NCBI RefSeq assembly: GCF_000496075.1
Contig: NZ_AWXZ01000031.1
Coordinates: 1-64,000 of the forward strand
Origin: Lutibaculum baratangense AMV1
Lineage (GTDB): Bacteria > Pseudomonadota > Alphaproteobacteria > Rhizobiales > Tepidamorphaceae
Reading direction: 5' to 3'
Length of the DNA: 64,000 nucleotides
A model generated the notes under the pieces. It was not told the DNA's origin and made no database searches. It saw nothing but the letters and a program-made list of their open reading frames with translations. Below, piece by piece: positions 17,946 to 26,704 of this stretch (the stretch's first letter is position 1; the number at the start of each line of letters is the position of its first letter). The translations under genes and the position numbers were made by a program.

Positions 17946-18386
17946 ATGCGCGTACTGCTCGTCGAGGACGACTGGATCATCGCCGAGGCGATGAAAGACA
18001 TGATCGAAGACGCAGGACACGAAGTCGTGGAACTCGCACGCGACGAGAGCCAGGCGCTCAAGGCGGCCGAGGAGCACCGGCCGGACATCGCCGTCACCGA
18101 CCTGAAGCTCGCCGGCGGCGACTGCGGCGTCACGGTCGCCCGCCTGCTTCTCGAGCGGTTCGGCATCCGCTCGATCTATGCGAGCGCCCACGCCGAGCTG
18201 AAGGCGGACAGGATCCGCGCGTTCGACCCGGAGCCTCTCGCCCTTCTGCCGAAGCCGGTTCTGCCCGGGAGACTGGCCGGCGCCCTCGACGCGGCCGTGG
18301 AATGGCTCGCCGGGCGGGATCGCGACGAGGCAACCGGCAGCATGGTGCTCGTGCCGGGAGCCGCCGCGAAGCCTCGCGTGAAGTAG
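17946..18386 (+). CDS. Receiver-only response regulator
   Basis: A 146-residue protein made almost wholly of a CheY-like receiver domain. The acidic pair is in VLLVEDDWIIAEAM (residues 8-9), the phosphorylated Asp is in IAVTDLKLAGGD (near residue 57), and the conserved Lys is in LLPKPVLPG (near 103). It has no DNA-binding domain, so it should act through protein contacts. No histidine kinase gene is nearby. AAGGAG lies nine bases before the ATG. Small single-domain receivers of this type are common in Hyphomicrobiales. Confidence 0.9.
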   Translation: MRVLLVEDDWIIAEAMKDMIEDAGHEVVELARDESQALKAAEEHRPDIAVTDLKLAGGDCGVTVARLLLERFGIRSIYASAHAELKADRIRAFDPEPLALLPKPVLPGRLAGALDAAVEWLAGRDRDEATGSMVLVPGAAAKPRVK

Positions 18387-18467
18387 GGCTCCCCTTGTTC
18401 CCGGTGGCGGATGCGCCGCCGGCCCCGTAGGCTATGCCGCACGAGCCACGGGAGGAAAGACCGGAAG

Positions 18468-19385
18468 ATGCGAATCGCCGTCATGGCGGCCGGCGGAGTC
18501 GGCGGATATTTCGGCGGACGCCTCGCGGCGGCCGGCCACGACGTGCACTTCATCGCACGCGGCGCCCATCTCGACGCGATCCGCGCGGAGGGCCTCAGGA
18601 TCGAGAGTCCGCTGGGCGACCTGCGCCTCGCCGATGCCTCGGCGACGGACGACCCCGCCACGATCGGCGGCGTGGACGTCGTCATCTTCGCGGTGAAGCT
18701 GTGGGACACGGAGCGGGCGGCGATCGCCTGCCGGCCGCTCCTCAAGCCCGACACGCTGGTCGTCACATTCCAGAACGGCGTCTCCAGCCTCGGCACGCTG
18801 AGCGAGCATCTCGGAGCCGAGCACGTGGCGGGCGGCGTCGCCCACATCGCCGCCGTCATCGGCGCGCCCGGCCTCATCCGCCATGGCGGCACGATGGCCA
18901 AGCTTACCATCGGGGAGCGCAGCGGCGGGCGATCCGCCCGCATCGGCAGGCTCGTGGAGTGCTTCCGCGCGGCCGACGTGGAATGCCTCGAGAGCGAGGC
19001 CATCGAGCGCGCGATCTGGGAGAAGTTCGTCTTCCTGAGCGCGCTCAGCGGCATGACGGCGCTCTGCCGGCAGCCGATCGGCCCCATCCGCAGCGCCCCC
19101 GACGCCTGGGCCTTGTTCGGGGCCGCGGTCGCAGAGACCGCCGCCGTCGCCCGCGCCTGCGGCGTGGACCTCCCGCCGGACACCGAGGAGAGGACGCTGT
19201 CCTTCAGCGCCGGCCTCCCCGAGGGCATGAAGGCGTCGATGCTTCACGACCTCGAGGCCGGGCGGCCGCTCGAACTGCGCTGGCTGAGTGGCGAGGTGGT
19301 CCGGCTCGGGCGGGTTCACGGCGTCGCGACGCCCGCCCATCTCGCCGCCCTTGCGGCGCTGAACTTCTATTCCGGGGGGCGGTGA
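18468..19385 (+). CDS. 2-dehydropantoate 2-reductase family protein
   Basis: A 305-residue ApbA/PanE-family NADPH enzyme. The N-terminal Rossmann motif is MAAGGVGGYFGGRLAAAGHD; IFAVKLWDT has the conserved Lys; VVTFQNGVSS follows; and the helical C-terminal domain contains EKFVFLSALSGMTALCRQPI with the catalytic Lys. True PanE reduces ketopantoate in pantothenate synthesis, but the family has many paralogues acting on other 2-ketoacids. Without panB or panC nearby I do not assign panE. The start was chosen for GGAGGA upstream of this ATG. Confidence 0.85.
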   Translation: MRIAVMAAGGVGGYFGGRLAAAGHDVHFIARGAHLDAIRAEGLRIESPLGDLRLADASATDDPATIGGVDVVIFAVKLWDTERAAIACRPLLKPDTLVVTFQNGVSSLGTLSEHLGAEHVAGGVAHIAAVIGAPGLIRHGGTMAKLTIGERSGGRSARIGRLVECFRAADVECLESEAIERAIWEKFVFLSALSGMTALCRQPIGPIRSAPDAWALFGAAVAETAAVARACGVDLPPDTEERTLSFSAGLPEGMKASMLHDLEAGRPLELRWLSGEVVRLGRVHGVATPAHLAALAALNFYSGGR

Positions 19386-19410
19386 CGCCCTGCCGGCCGG
19401 CTCGCTGCGG

Positions 19411-20058
19411 CTAAATCCGGTCGAACAGCAGCTTCAGGCGCGCCTTGCCGGCCTGGCGAATGTGGACGCGCGCGGCGGCCTCGGCACGGTCGGCATCGCG
19501 GTCGTCTATGGCGTCGAGAATGGCGGTGTGCTCGGCGTGGACGATCTCCGCCCTGCCCGCCATCTCGAAGGTCGTGCCCGGCACGAGCGCGAGATGGTCC
19601 GACAGGCGCGAGAGCGCCTGCTCGCCGTAGCGGTTGTGGCCCGCGCTGCCGATCGCCGCGTGGAACCTCTTGTTCAGGACCGCGAGCCGCTGCGGGTCCC
19701 GGGCCAGCGTCCGGCTCTCCTCCAAGAGCTCGCGCAGCGCCTCGATCTCCGTCTCGGACGCGTGCTGGGCCGCGAAGCGCGCCGAGGCGGCCTCGAGGAA
19801 CTCCCGCAGGGCGTAGAGCTCGATGACCTGCTGGCGGTCGAGCCTCGCGACGGCGAAGCCCCGCCCGCCGCTCGTCACGAGCTGCCCCTCGGAGACGAGC
19901 CGGCTGATCGCCTCGCGGACCGGCGTCCGGCTGACGCCGACGAGATCGGCGAGATCGGCCTCCCGCACGCGGGCGCCGGGCGCGAGCAGGCCCTCCCGGA
20001 TCATCGTCCTCACCCGCTCGTGGACGAGATCCGCGCGGGACGTGTCCGCCCTGGCCAT
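19411..20058 (-). CDS. GntR-family regulator, FCD (FadR) subfamily
   Basis: A 215-residue repressor-type protein. The winged helix is N-terminal (LVHERVRTMIREGLLAPGAR and LVGVSRTPVREAISRLVSEG). The FCD domain that binds metal and ligand follows, with FHAAIGSAGHN and the HAEHTAILDAI segment supplying histidines. The gene lies just downstream of the dehydrogenase gene on the same strand (47 bp gap), so the two are probably co-transcribed and the regulator likely controls this pair. GGAGG sits five bases before the ATG. Confidence 0.92.
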   Translation of the reverse strand: MARADTSRADLVHERVRTMIREGLLAPGARVREADLADLVGVSRTPVREAISRLVSEGQLVTSGGRGFAVARLDRQQVIELYALREFLEAASARFAAQHASETEIEALRELLEESRTLARDPQRLAVLNKRFHAAIGSAGHNRYGEQALSRLSDHLALVPGTTFEMAGRAEIVHAEHTAILDAIDDRDADRAEAAARVHIRQAGKARLKLLFDRI

Positions 20059-20105
20059 GCCGCCTCCCGTCTCTCTCTCTCCGGGACCTGCCCCTTGATG
20101 CGCGT

Positions 20106-21200
20106 CTACTCTCGGGCCGCGGGCTCGTGCTGCGCGGCTGCCTCGATATAAGGGAAGGGGACGCCCAGCTCCTCGCCCACGCCGACGAGCGCCTTGACGA
20201 CCTCGGGCGTGAGCGGAATGCCCTCCTTCAGGCGGGTCTGCGTTCGCCGCGCCTCGAGCTCGCCCGGGTAGAGCACCTCGTCGAAGCCCGCCGCGGGCTC
20301 CAGGGACTTCAGCCGGGCGATCGCCTCCTCCATCCGGCCCGCGAACTCGTGGGGCTCCATGAATGCCGCGAGGTTGATGGCGAGGAAGAAGTGCCCGACA
20401 TCCTGAGGCGCTTCGAAATCGGTGTTCATGTCGCGGATCGCTCCGGCGAAGGCGGAGCCGGCGAGCACCCCGCCCATGATGTCGACCATCATGGCGAGCG
20501 CGGAGCCCTTGGGACCCGCGAAGGGCAGCATCACGCCGCCGAGCGCATCCTGGGCGTTCGTCGTCGGCCTGCCCTCGGCGTCGAGCGCCCAGCCCTCGGG
20601 TATCGGCTCGTTCCGGCGCGCCGCGAGCCGGATGTGGCCGCGCGCCGCCACGCTCGTCGCCATGTCCAGCACCCACGGGGCGTGACGCCCGGCCGGCACC
20701 GCCACCGCGAAGGGGTTCGTCCCGAAGAGCGGCTCGCGGCTGCCATAGGGGGCGAGCGACTTGGACGCCGGCGACATGACGATGCCGATGCAGCCCTCGG
20801 GTGGCGCCTGCAGCGCGAAGAGGGAGGCGGCGCCGAAATGATTGCTGCGCCTGACGGTCGCTCCCCCGATGCCGAAACTGGCGGCCCTCGCGAGCGCCCC
20901 CTTCATCGCATGCTCGGCAACGACAGGACCCATCGCGTTGTCGGCGTCGATCGCGACCGCCCAGGGAAAGCGGGAGGTCTCTTCGAAGCGCGGCCTCGGA
21001 TTGACGAGCTCCGGCCCGAACCGGCCGACATAGCCCGGTATGCGCGCCACACCGTGCGTGTCGACGCCGCGCAGATTCGCCAGGACCAGCGACTTGCCCA
21101 CCGCCTCGGCATGTTCGCGAGGAAGTCCGCAGCGGTCGAACACCTCGATGGCGAAGCCCTCGAGCAAATCTGCAGGCAGGTTCGTGACCTGGTGTGACAT
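20106..21200 (-). CDS. Type-2 malate/L-lactate dehydrogenase family oxidoreductase (Ldh2)
   Basis: A 364-residue NAD(P)-dependent enzyme of the malate/lactate/ureidoglycolate/sulfolactate dehydrogenase family. DTHGVARIPGYVGRF and RRSNHFGAASLFAL carry the conserved histidines, and GTNPFAVAVPAGRHAPWVLD is the NAD-site region. The exact 2-hydroxyacid cannot be told from sequence. It is first in a two-gene unit with the FCD-type regulator. A palindrome lies about 50 bp upstream. The chosen ATG has GAGGGAA upstream; another ATG exists five codons earlier. Confidence 0.9.
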   Translation of the reverse strand: MSHQVTNLPADLLEGFAIEVFDRCGLPREHAEAVGKSLVLANLRGVDTHGVARIPGYVGRFGPELVNPRPRFEETSRFPWAVAIDADNAMGPVVAEHAMKGALARAASFGIGGATVRRSNHFGAASLFALQAPPEGCIGIVMSPASKSLAPYGSREPLFGTNPFAVAVPAGRHAPWVLDMATSVAARGHIRLAARRNEPIPEGWALDAEGRPTTNAQDALGGVMLPFAGPKGSALAMMVDIMGGVLAGSAFAGAIRDMNTDFEAPQDVGHFFLAINLAAFMEPHEFAGRMEEAIARLKSLEPAAGFDEVLYPGELEARRTQTRLKEGIPLTPEVVKALVGVGEELGVPFPYIEAAAQHEPAARE

Positions 21201-21250
21201 GCGGTTCCCTCGCATCCTTGAAAGACGCTTACTGTGTACGCATGAATGGT

Positions 21251-21262
21251 ATTGCATGCAAT
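21251..21262. promoter_or_regulatory. Perfect 12-bp palindrome, probable GntR/FCD operator
   Basis: ATTGCATGCAAT lies 51 bp upstream of the dehydrogenase start, in the gap before the divergent antiporter operon. Its size and AT-flanked symmetry fit operators of FCD-type GntR regulators, and such a regulator is encoded next to the dehydrogenase. Control is inferred, not shown. Confidence 0.5.
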
Positions 21263-21440
21263 GGTGTGGCCAGCGGAGGCGAGGCTTCGAGCGCGCGCTC
21301 GAGCCTCCGTGGCGGAGGCGGGTCGTCGGGAGCGGCAGGGGGATGCCGCTCTCGGGTGCGAGCCCGACCTTGTCCATCTCGATCCGATGTCTCAATCGTG
21401 CGGCATTGAACCCCGGCAGCCGCAGGATCGCTTGACACGG

Positions 21441-21935
21441 ATGCGGGTGATCCCATCCTTCAACCACATGCTGAAGCGCTCCGTCATCTTCTTCGTCATC
21501 TGGCTTGTGCTGAGCGGAGGTGCCGTCAAAGGACTGGCGCCAGGAGCGCTCGCGGCCATAGGCGCGGCATATCTCAGCCTCCGGCTCATGCCGCCGCAGG
21601 GATACAGCCTGGTCGGGCTGATCGCCCTCTGGCCGCGCTTCATGTGGCGTTCGCTGCTTGGCGGCATCGACGTGGCGTGGCGGGCGCTACATCCGTCGAA
21701 GCCGCTGAGGGCCGGCTGGCTCGAACACCCGACCGCCCTGCCCCACGGGGGACCGCGCGTCGCCCTGGGCAGCGAGATGAGCCTGATGCCGGGCACCCTG
21801 ATCGCGGGCTCGCGCGGCGACACGCTCTACGTGCATTGCCTCGACACGTCGCAGGACGTGACGTCCGTCCTCTCCGGGGAAGAGCGCCGCATCGCGGCCC
21901 TGCTCACCCGTGGTCGGGAGCGGCAGGATGGATGA
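21441..21935 (+). CDS. mnhE: Na+/H+ antiporter (Mrp/Mnh-type) subunit E
   Basis: A 164-residue membrane protein, first in an eight-gene overlapping operon. It has two N-terminal hydrophobic segments (FFVIWLVLSGG, GALAAIGAAYLSLRL) and then ALWPRFMWRSLLGGIDVAWRA, the usual MnhE pattern, with LMPGTLIAGSRGDTLYVHCLD in the soluble part. It is an accessory subunit of multi-subunit cation/proton antiporters. An alternative start lies nine codons later; neither has a strong ribosome binding site. Confidence 0.9.
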   Translation: MRVIPSFNHMLKRSVIFFVIWLVLSGGAVKGLAPGALAAIGAAYLSLRLMPPQGYSLVGLIALWPRFMWRSLLGGIDVAWRALHPSKPLRAGWLEHPTALPHGGPRVALGSEMSLMPGTLIAGSRGDTLYVHCLDTSQDVTSVLSGEERRIAALLTRGRERQDG

Positions 21936-22209
21936 ATTTCTGTATCTCGCCTGCATCGGCCTTCTCGGCACCGTCGCGGCGAGCCTCGTGCGCGTGCATC
22001 TCGGCCCGAACCGCGCGGACAGGATGATGGGCGCGCAGCTGATCGGGACGGGCGGCGTCGCCATCGCCCTGGTTCTCGCGGGAGCGGCCAGGGACGCATC
22101 GATGATCGACGTCGCGCTGGTTCTGGCCCTCCTCGCGAGCTTCGCCGCCGTGGCGTTCGTGAAGGCCACGAGCGCCGACGGCGCTGGCGATCCGGAGGAG
22201 GACGGATGA
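21928..22209 (+). CDS. mnhF: Antiporter subunit F (MnhF/MrpF-like)
   Basis: A 93-residue protein with three hydrophobic helices. GPNRADRMMGAQLIGTGGVA is the typical MnhF loop with its Arg-Asp pair, followed by IDVALVLALLASFAAVAFVK. It overlaps subunit E by 8 bp and subunit G by 4 bp, pointing to coupled translation and a fixed complex. Confidence 0.93.
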   Translation: MDEFLYLACIGLLGTVAASLVRVHLGPNRADRMMGAQLIGTGGVAIALVLAGAARDASMIDVALVLALLASFAAVAFVKATSADGAGDPEEDG

Positions 22210-22517
22210 ATGTCGCGGACTGGCTCAGCGCACTGAGTATCCTCGTCGGAGTGGCGTTCTTCATCGCAGGGACCGCCGGGCTCCTGCGCTTCCCTGACGT
22301 GCATTCGCGCCTCCACGCCCTGACGAAGGCGGACAATCTCGGTCTCGGCTTCATCTCGCTCGGCGTGGCGATCCGCATGGCCGAGCCCTGGAGCATCGCG
22401 AAGATCCTCGTCGTCTGGATGCTCACGGTTCTCGCGGCGGCCACCGTGGCGCAACTCATCGCGCGGGCCGCGCTGGGCACCGCCCCCGAAGAGGCGGGAG
22501 CGGACGACCATCGATGA
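22206..22517 (+). CDS. mnhG: Antiporter subunit G (MnhG/MrpG-like)
   Basis: A 103-residue protein with three hydrophobic segments. GTAGLLRFPDVHSRLHALTK is the signature of MnhG/PhaG. It overlaps both neighbours by 4 bp (ATGA). E, F and G come first here, as in Mbh-type complexes, not last as in classical mrpABCDEFG. Confidence 0.93.
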   Translation: MNVADWLSALSILVGVAFFIAGTAGLLRFPDVHSRLHALTKADNLGLGFISLGVAIRMAEPWSIAKILVVWMLTVLAAATVAQLIARAALGTAPEEAGADDHR

Positions 22518-23452
22518 ACCCGGCGCTCCTGTTCGACGTCGCGCTCGCCGCTCTCGCGGTCGTCGCCGCGCTCAGCGCGGTCGCCGGACGTGACCTCTTC
22601 GCCTCCGTGGCCTTCTACATCGTCTACGGCATCCTCATCGCCCTCGCCTGGATGCGACTTGGCGCGGTCGACGTGGCGCTGGCCGAGGCAGCGATCGGTG
22701 CCGGGCTGACCGGCGTGCTTCTCATCGGCGCCTGGTCGCAGCTGCACCGGAAGGGAGCCACGGAGACGCCGCCGGGTCCGTCTTCGGCGGCGCGGCTCCT
22801 TGCCGCCGGCGCATCGGCCAGCGTGGCCGTGCTCGTGGCGGTCATCTTCGTGGGACTGCCCGCGGATGGCGCAGGGCTCGCGCCGGCAGTGCGGGAGAAC
22901 GTGGCGGAAAGCGGCGTGAGCAACCCCGTGACCGCCGTCCTCTTGAACTTCCGGGCGTACGACACGCTGATGGAGACCATCGTCCTCGCCGTCGCTCTCG
23001 CCGCGGTGTGGTCGCTGACGCGCGACGAACTCTGGGGCGGCATACCGGGCCTCCGCCAGCACGCCCGGGACGGCGGCGTGCTCGCCACCTTCGGCCGGCT
23101 CCTTCCGCCGCTCGGCCTGCTGGTCGGCGTCTATCTCGTCTGGGCCGGAAGCTCTATGCCCGGAGGCGCCTTCCAGGCGGCCACGGTGCTGGCGGCGGTC
23201 TGGCTCCTCCTCGTCATGTCGGGAGCGATGGACGAGCCGGCGATCGGCTCCACCGCCATCCGCCTGACGATCGTGGCGGGCCCGGCACTCTTCCTGGCCT
23301 ACGGAACGGGCGGAGCGTTCCTCGGCACGTTCCTCGGGTTCCCGGCGGACGTGGCCGGCATGCTGATCGTGGCGATCGAATACGTGCTCACAGTGTCCAT
23401 CGCAGCCACGCTGGCGCTGCTGGTGGCCGGCGTACCGAGGCGCCAGGAATGA
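22514..23452 (+). CDS. Fused DUF4040 (MrpA C-terminal/MbhD-like) and MnhB antiporter subunit
   Basis: A 312-residue membrane protein. The first part (about 1-75) resembles the MbhD/DUF4040 domain, which in Mrp systems is the C-terminal part of MrpA (DLFASVAFYIVYGILIALAW, then DVALAEAAIGAGLTGVLLIG). The rest resembles MbhE plus MnhB, with VLLNFRAYDTLMETIVL and the MnhB core GVYLVWAGSSMPGGAFQAAT. Thus the parts that classical Mrp keeps in MrpA and MrpB are combined here. It overlaps its neighbours by 4 bp. Confidence 0.88.
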   Translation: MNPALLFDVALAALAVVAALSAVAGRDLFASVAFYIVYGILIALAWMRLGAVDVALAEAAIGAGLTGVLLIGAWSQLHRKGATETPPGPSSAARLLAAGASASVAVLVAVIFVGLPADGAGLAPAVRENVAESGVSNPVTAVLLNFRAYDTLMETIVLAVALAAVWSLTRDELWGGIPGLRQHARDGGVLATFGRLLPPLGLLVGVYLVWAGSSMPGGAFQAATVLAAVWLLLVMSGAMDEPAIGSTAIRLTIVAGPALFLAYGTGGAFLGTFLGFPADVAGMLIVAIEYVLTVSIAATLALLVAGVPRRQE

Positions 23453-23766
23453 GCACGGCCCTCGTCTATGCGCTCTGCGGCGCGAGCCTGGTCGGCGTCG
23501 GGCTCTACGGCTTCATCACCAGGGCCCACCTCCTGCGCCGCATCCTCGCCTTCAACATCATAGGCAGCGGGATCTTCCTCCTGCTCGGCGGAGCCGGCAG
23601 CCGCCAGGGGGCCGTCAGCCCCGATCCGGTCCCGCAGGCCGTCATCATCACCGGCATCGTCGTCGCGCTCTCGCTGACCGCTCTCGCCGTGGCGCTGCTC
23701 GTCAGGCTCGTGGAGGACACGGGCCGCGCGACGCTGCCCGGAGAGGATGCGAGCCGCGACGCATGA
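23449..23766 (+). CDS. mnhC: Antiporter subunit C (MnhC/NuoK-like)
   Basis: A 105-residue protein with three predicted helices, homologous to NuoK. AFNIIGSGIFLLLGG and DPVPQAVIITGIVVALSLTA match MnhC. It overlaps the neighbouring genes by 4 bp on both sides. In Mrp complexes this subunit joins the antiporter-like subunits. Confidence 0.92.
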   Translation: MSTALVYALCGASLVGVGLYGFITRAHLLRRILAFNIIGSGIFLLLGGAGSRQGAVSPDPVPQAVIITGIVVALSLTALAVALLVRLVEDTGRATLPGEDASRDA

Positions 23767-25238
23767 CAGCCTCCGGACTCGCGGCCCTGCCTCTCCTCGA
23801 ACTCACGGTGGTGCTGCCCCTCGCCGGGCTCCTGCTCGCCTTGCCGCTCGGCCACCACGGCGCCCGTGCCACCCTGGCCCTCGCGCCCATCATCCTGCTC
23901 GTGACGGCGCTGCTCTGCATCGAGATCATGTGGTCGGGTGCGCCGATCGAGCGCGTGGCCGGCGGGTGGGACGTGCCCCTCGGCATCGCGCTCCGGGCAG
24001 ACGGGATCTCCGGCGCCTTCCTTCTGACGACGGCGCTCGTGGCATGCGCCGTCGCCGTGTTCCAAGCGCAGGGCGGGCAGGATGGCGGGGCCACCCGCCG
24101 CTCGACCTTCTGGCCCCTCTTCCTCGCGACGTGGGGAGCGCTCAACGCCGTCTTCGTGAGCGGCGACCTCTTCAATCTCTACGTCGCGCTCGAGCTCCTG
24201 ACGCTCGCCGCCGTCGCCATGGTGGCCTACGGCAGCACGGAGGCGGCGATGCGCTACCTCCTATTCGCGCTGTCGGGATCCCTCGTCTTCCTTCTGGGCG
24301 TCGCCCTGATCTATGCGGGGAGCGGCACGTTCGACATCGGGCTCCTGGGCTCGGCGGGCGCCGGAGACACCGCCATGACCGTCGCCGCCGCGTTCATGAC
24401 GGCGGGCCTCCTCGCGAAGGCCGCCCTCTTCCCGTTCCACGCCTGGCTGCCGCCCGCGCACGGGAACGCGCCGACGCCGGCCAGCGCCCTCCTGTCGGCG
24501 CTGGTGGTGAAGGCGCCGTTCTTCATCCTCGTTCGGATCTGGTTCGACATCGGACCGGAGACGAGTGGCGTTCTCATGCAGTTGCTCGGCTATCTCGGCG
24601 TCGCCGCGATCCTCTACGGATCCCTCCTCGCCATGCGCCAGGAGCGCCTGAAGCTCGTCATCGCCTATTCGACGGTCGCGCAGCTCGGATATCTGTTCCT
24701 CGTCTTCCCGCTGGCGGGTGCCGCGCAGGATCTGCCGTGGACAGCGGGCACCTGGAGCGGCGCGATCTTCCACGCCCTCTCCCACGCGCTCGCGAAGGCG
24801 GCGCTCTTTCTCGCGGCAGGGATCGTCATCGAGGCGGTGGGCCACGATCGACTGCAGGGCCTGGCGGGGCTCGCCCGCGACCTGCCGATGACGGTCTTCG
24901 CGTTCGGGATCGCGGCGGTGTCGATCATGGGCCTGCCGCCGAGCGGCGCCTTCATCGGCAAGTACCTGATGCTGACGGGCGCGCTGGCGGGAGGCCATGT
25001 CTTCCTGGCGATCGTCATGATCGGCGGCGGGCTCCTCGCCGCGGCCTATCTCTTCCGGCCGCTGAGGCTCATGCTCCTCGCCGGCGAGACGCAGCCGGCC
25101 AAGGCGATCGCGCGACGCAGGCAGGTGGTGCCGCTGCTCCTCGCCCTGGCCGCGGTGGGCCTCGGCATCGCCGCGAGCCTCCCCTACGCCCTCCTGCAGA
25201 TCGGGCGGTCCCTCACGGCGACCGAGGGCATCGAATGA
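23763..25238 (+). CDS. ND-type antiporter subunit 1 (MnhD/NuoN-like)
   Basis: A 491-residue polytopic protein of the proton-conducting ND2/ND4/ND5 (MrpD/NuoN) family. The key TM5 glutamate is E144 (in NLYVALELLTL) and the TM7 lysine is K219 (in GLLAKAALFPFHAWLPPAH); both are needed for ion movement in relatives. RQERLKLVIAYSTVAQLGY is the family loop. It is the first of three such subunits in a row. Confidence 0.92.
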   Translation: MTASGLAALPLLELTVVLPLAGLLLALPLGHHGARATLALAPIILLVTALLCIEIMWSGAPIERVAGGWDVPLGIALRADGISGAFLLTTALVACAVAVFQAQGGQDGGATRRSTFWPLFLATWGALNAVFVSGDLFNLYVALELLTLAAVAMVAYGSTEAAMRYLLFALSGSLVFLLGVALIYAGSGTFDIGLLGSAGAGDTAMTVAAAFMTAGLLAKAALFPFHAWLPPAHGNAPTPASALLSALVVKAPFFILVRIWFDIGPETSGVLMQLLGYLGVAAILYGSLLAMRQERLKLVIAYSTVAQLGYLFLVFPLAGAAQDLPWTAGTWSGAIFHALSHALAKAALFLAAGIVIEAVGHDRLQGLAGLARDLPMTVFAFGIAAVSIMGLPPSGAFIGKYLMLTGALAGGHVFLAIVMIGGGLLAAAYLFRPLRLMLLAGETQPAKAIARRRQVVPLLLALAAVGLGIAASLPYALLQIGRSLTATEGIE

Positions 25239-26704
25239 GCGGGATCATGCCGGCCCTCCTGATGCTGTGCCCGCTCGTTCCGGCGGTGCTGACATTCTTC
25301 CTGCGGGAGGACAGCCACAGGCTGCGCAACGCGGTCGCAATCGGCAGCGCGCTCCTGAAGCTCGCGCTCATCGCCGTCGTCCTCCTGGGCGTCGCCGCGG
25401 GCAACGAGTACGAGTTGCGCATCCCGTTGGTGCCGGGGCTCTACATGCTCCTCAGGGTGGACGAGCTCTCCCTTCTCTTCATCACGCTCTCGTCCTTCCT
25501 CTGGCTCGTTACGACGGTCTACGCCATCGCCTACCTCGGAGGGCATGAGAACCTCTCGCGCTTCTTCGGCTTCTTCAACCTCTGCGTCGCGGCCACGACC
25601 GGCATCGCCCTGTCGGGGTCGCTCGTTACGTTCTTCTTCTTCTACGAGCTCCTGACCCTTTCGACCTGGCCGCTCGTCGTGCACAACGGCGACGAGAAGT
25701 CGCTGTCGGCGGGCCGCACATACCTCGCCTACACGATGGGCGGGAGCGCGGCGCTTCTCCTGGGGATCGTCTGGGCCGAGGGCGTCGCAGGGCCGGTGGA
25801 GTTCATCGCGCCACTCGATTTCGAGGACACCGGCACGCTGGCCCAACGCCTCATCTTCGTCCTCTGCGTCGGCGGGATGGGCGTGAAGGCGGCCCTGATC
25901 CCGCTCCACGGCTGGCTCCCCACCGCCATGGTCGCGCCGGCGCCGGTCAGCGCCCTCCTCCACGCGGTGGCCGTCGTCAAGGCAGGCGCCTTCGGGATCA
26001 TTCGCTTCATCCACGACGTCTACGGCATCGCGCGCGTCGAGGAGCTCGCGCTCGGCCTCCCCCTCGCGCTGATCGCCTCCGCCACCATCATCTACGGTTC
26101 CGTTCGCGCCCTGCAGCAGACGGACATCAAGCGCCGCCTCGCCTTCTCCACGGTCAGCCAGGTGTCCTACATCGTGCTCGGCGCGAGCCTCGCGGGCCCG
26201 ATCGCGGCGATCGGCGGACTGGTGCATCTCGTTCACCAGGGGCTGATGAAGGTCACCCTCTTCTTCGCGGCCGGCGCCCTGGCCGAGCGGATCGAGGTGC
26301 GTTCGGTGGACCAGCTCGACGGCGCCGGGCGCCGCATGCCCCTCACCATGGTCGCGTTCTCGCTCGCCGCCCTCGGCATGATCGGCGTGCCGCCGCTCGC
26401 GGGCTTCATGTCGAAGTGGTTCATCGGGGTGGGCGCGCTCGAGGCCGGACGCGGCTGGGTCATCCTCGTGCTCGCCGGGTCGAGCCTGCTCAACGCCGCC
26501 TATTTCCTGCCGCTCATATACCGTGCGTGGTTCAAGCCTGCTCCCGAAGGCGCCGTTTCGGCAGGGGCCGAACGTCCTCTCGCGCTGATCCTGCCGGCGG
26601 TCGTGACGGCGATCTCGGTTCTCGGCGCGGGCGTCCTCGCGGGGCTGTGGATCAGCCCGCTCGGCTGGGCGACGCTGATCGTCGAGCGGGAGTATCTGCC
26701 ATGA
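25235..26704 (+). CDS. ND-type antiporter subunit 2 (MnhD/NuoM-like)
   Basis: A 489-residue ND-family membrane protein. The TM5 glutamate is E138 (in FFFFYELLTLSTWPLVVH). The TM7 lysine is in MGVKAALIPLHGWLPTAM, and GLVHLVHQGLMKVTLFFAAG is the discontinuous-helix region with its conserved His and Lys. All residues expected for ion pumping appear present. The ATG overlaps the previous stop by 4 bp. Confidence 0.92.
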   Translation: MSGIMPALLMLCPLVPAVLTFFLREDSHRLRNAVAIGSALLKLALIAVVLLGVAAGNEYELRIPLVPGLYMLLRVDELSLLFITLSSFLWLVTTVYAIAYLGGHENLSRFFGFFNLCVAATTGIALSGSLVTFFFFYELLTLSTWPLVVHNGDEKSLSAGRTYLAYTMGGSAALLLGIVWAEGVAGPVEFIAPLDFEDTGTLAQRLIFVLCVGGMGVKAALIPLHGWLPTAMVAPAPVSALLHAVAVVKAGAFGIIRFIHDVYGIARVEELALGLPLALIASATIIYGSVRALQQTDIKRRLAFSTVSQVSYIVLGASLAGPIAAIGGLVHLVHQGLMKVTLFFAAGALAERIEVRSVDQLDGAGRRMPLTMVAFSLAALGMIGVPPLAGFMSKWFIGVGALEAGRGWVILVLAGSSLLNAAYFLPLIYRAWFKPAPEGAVSAGAERPLALILPAVVTAISVLGAGVLAGLWISPLGWATLIVEREYLP

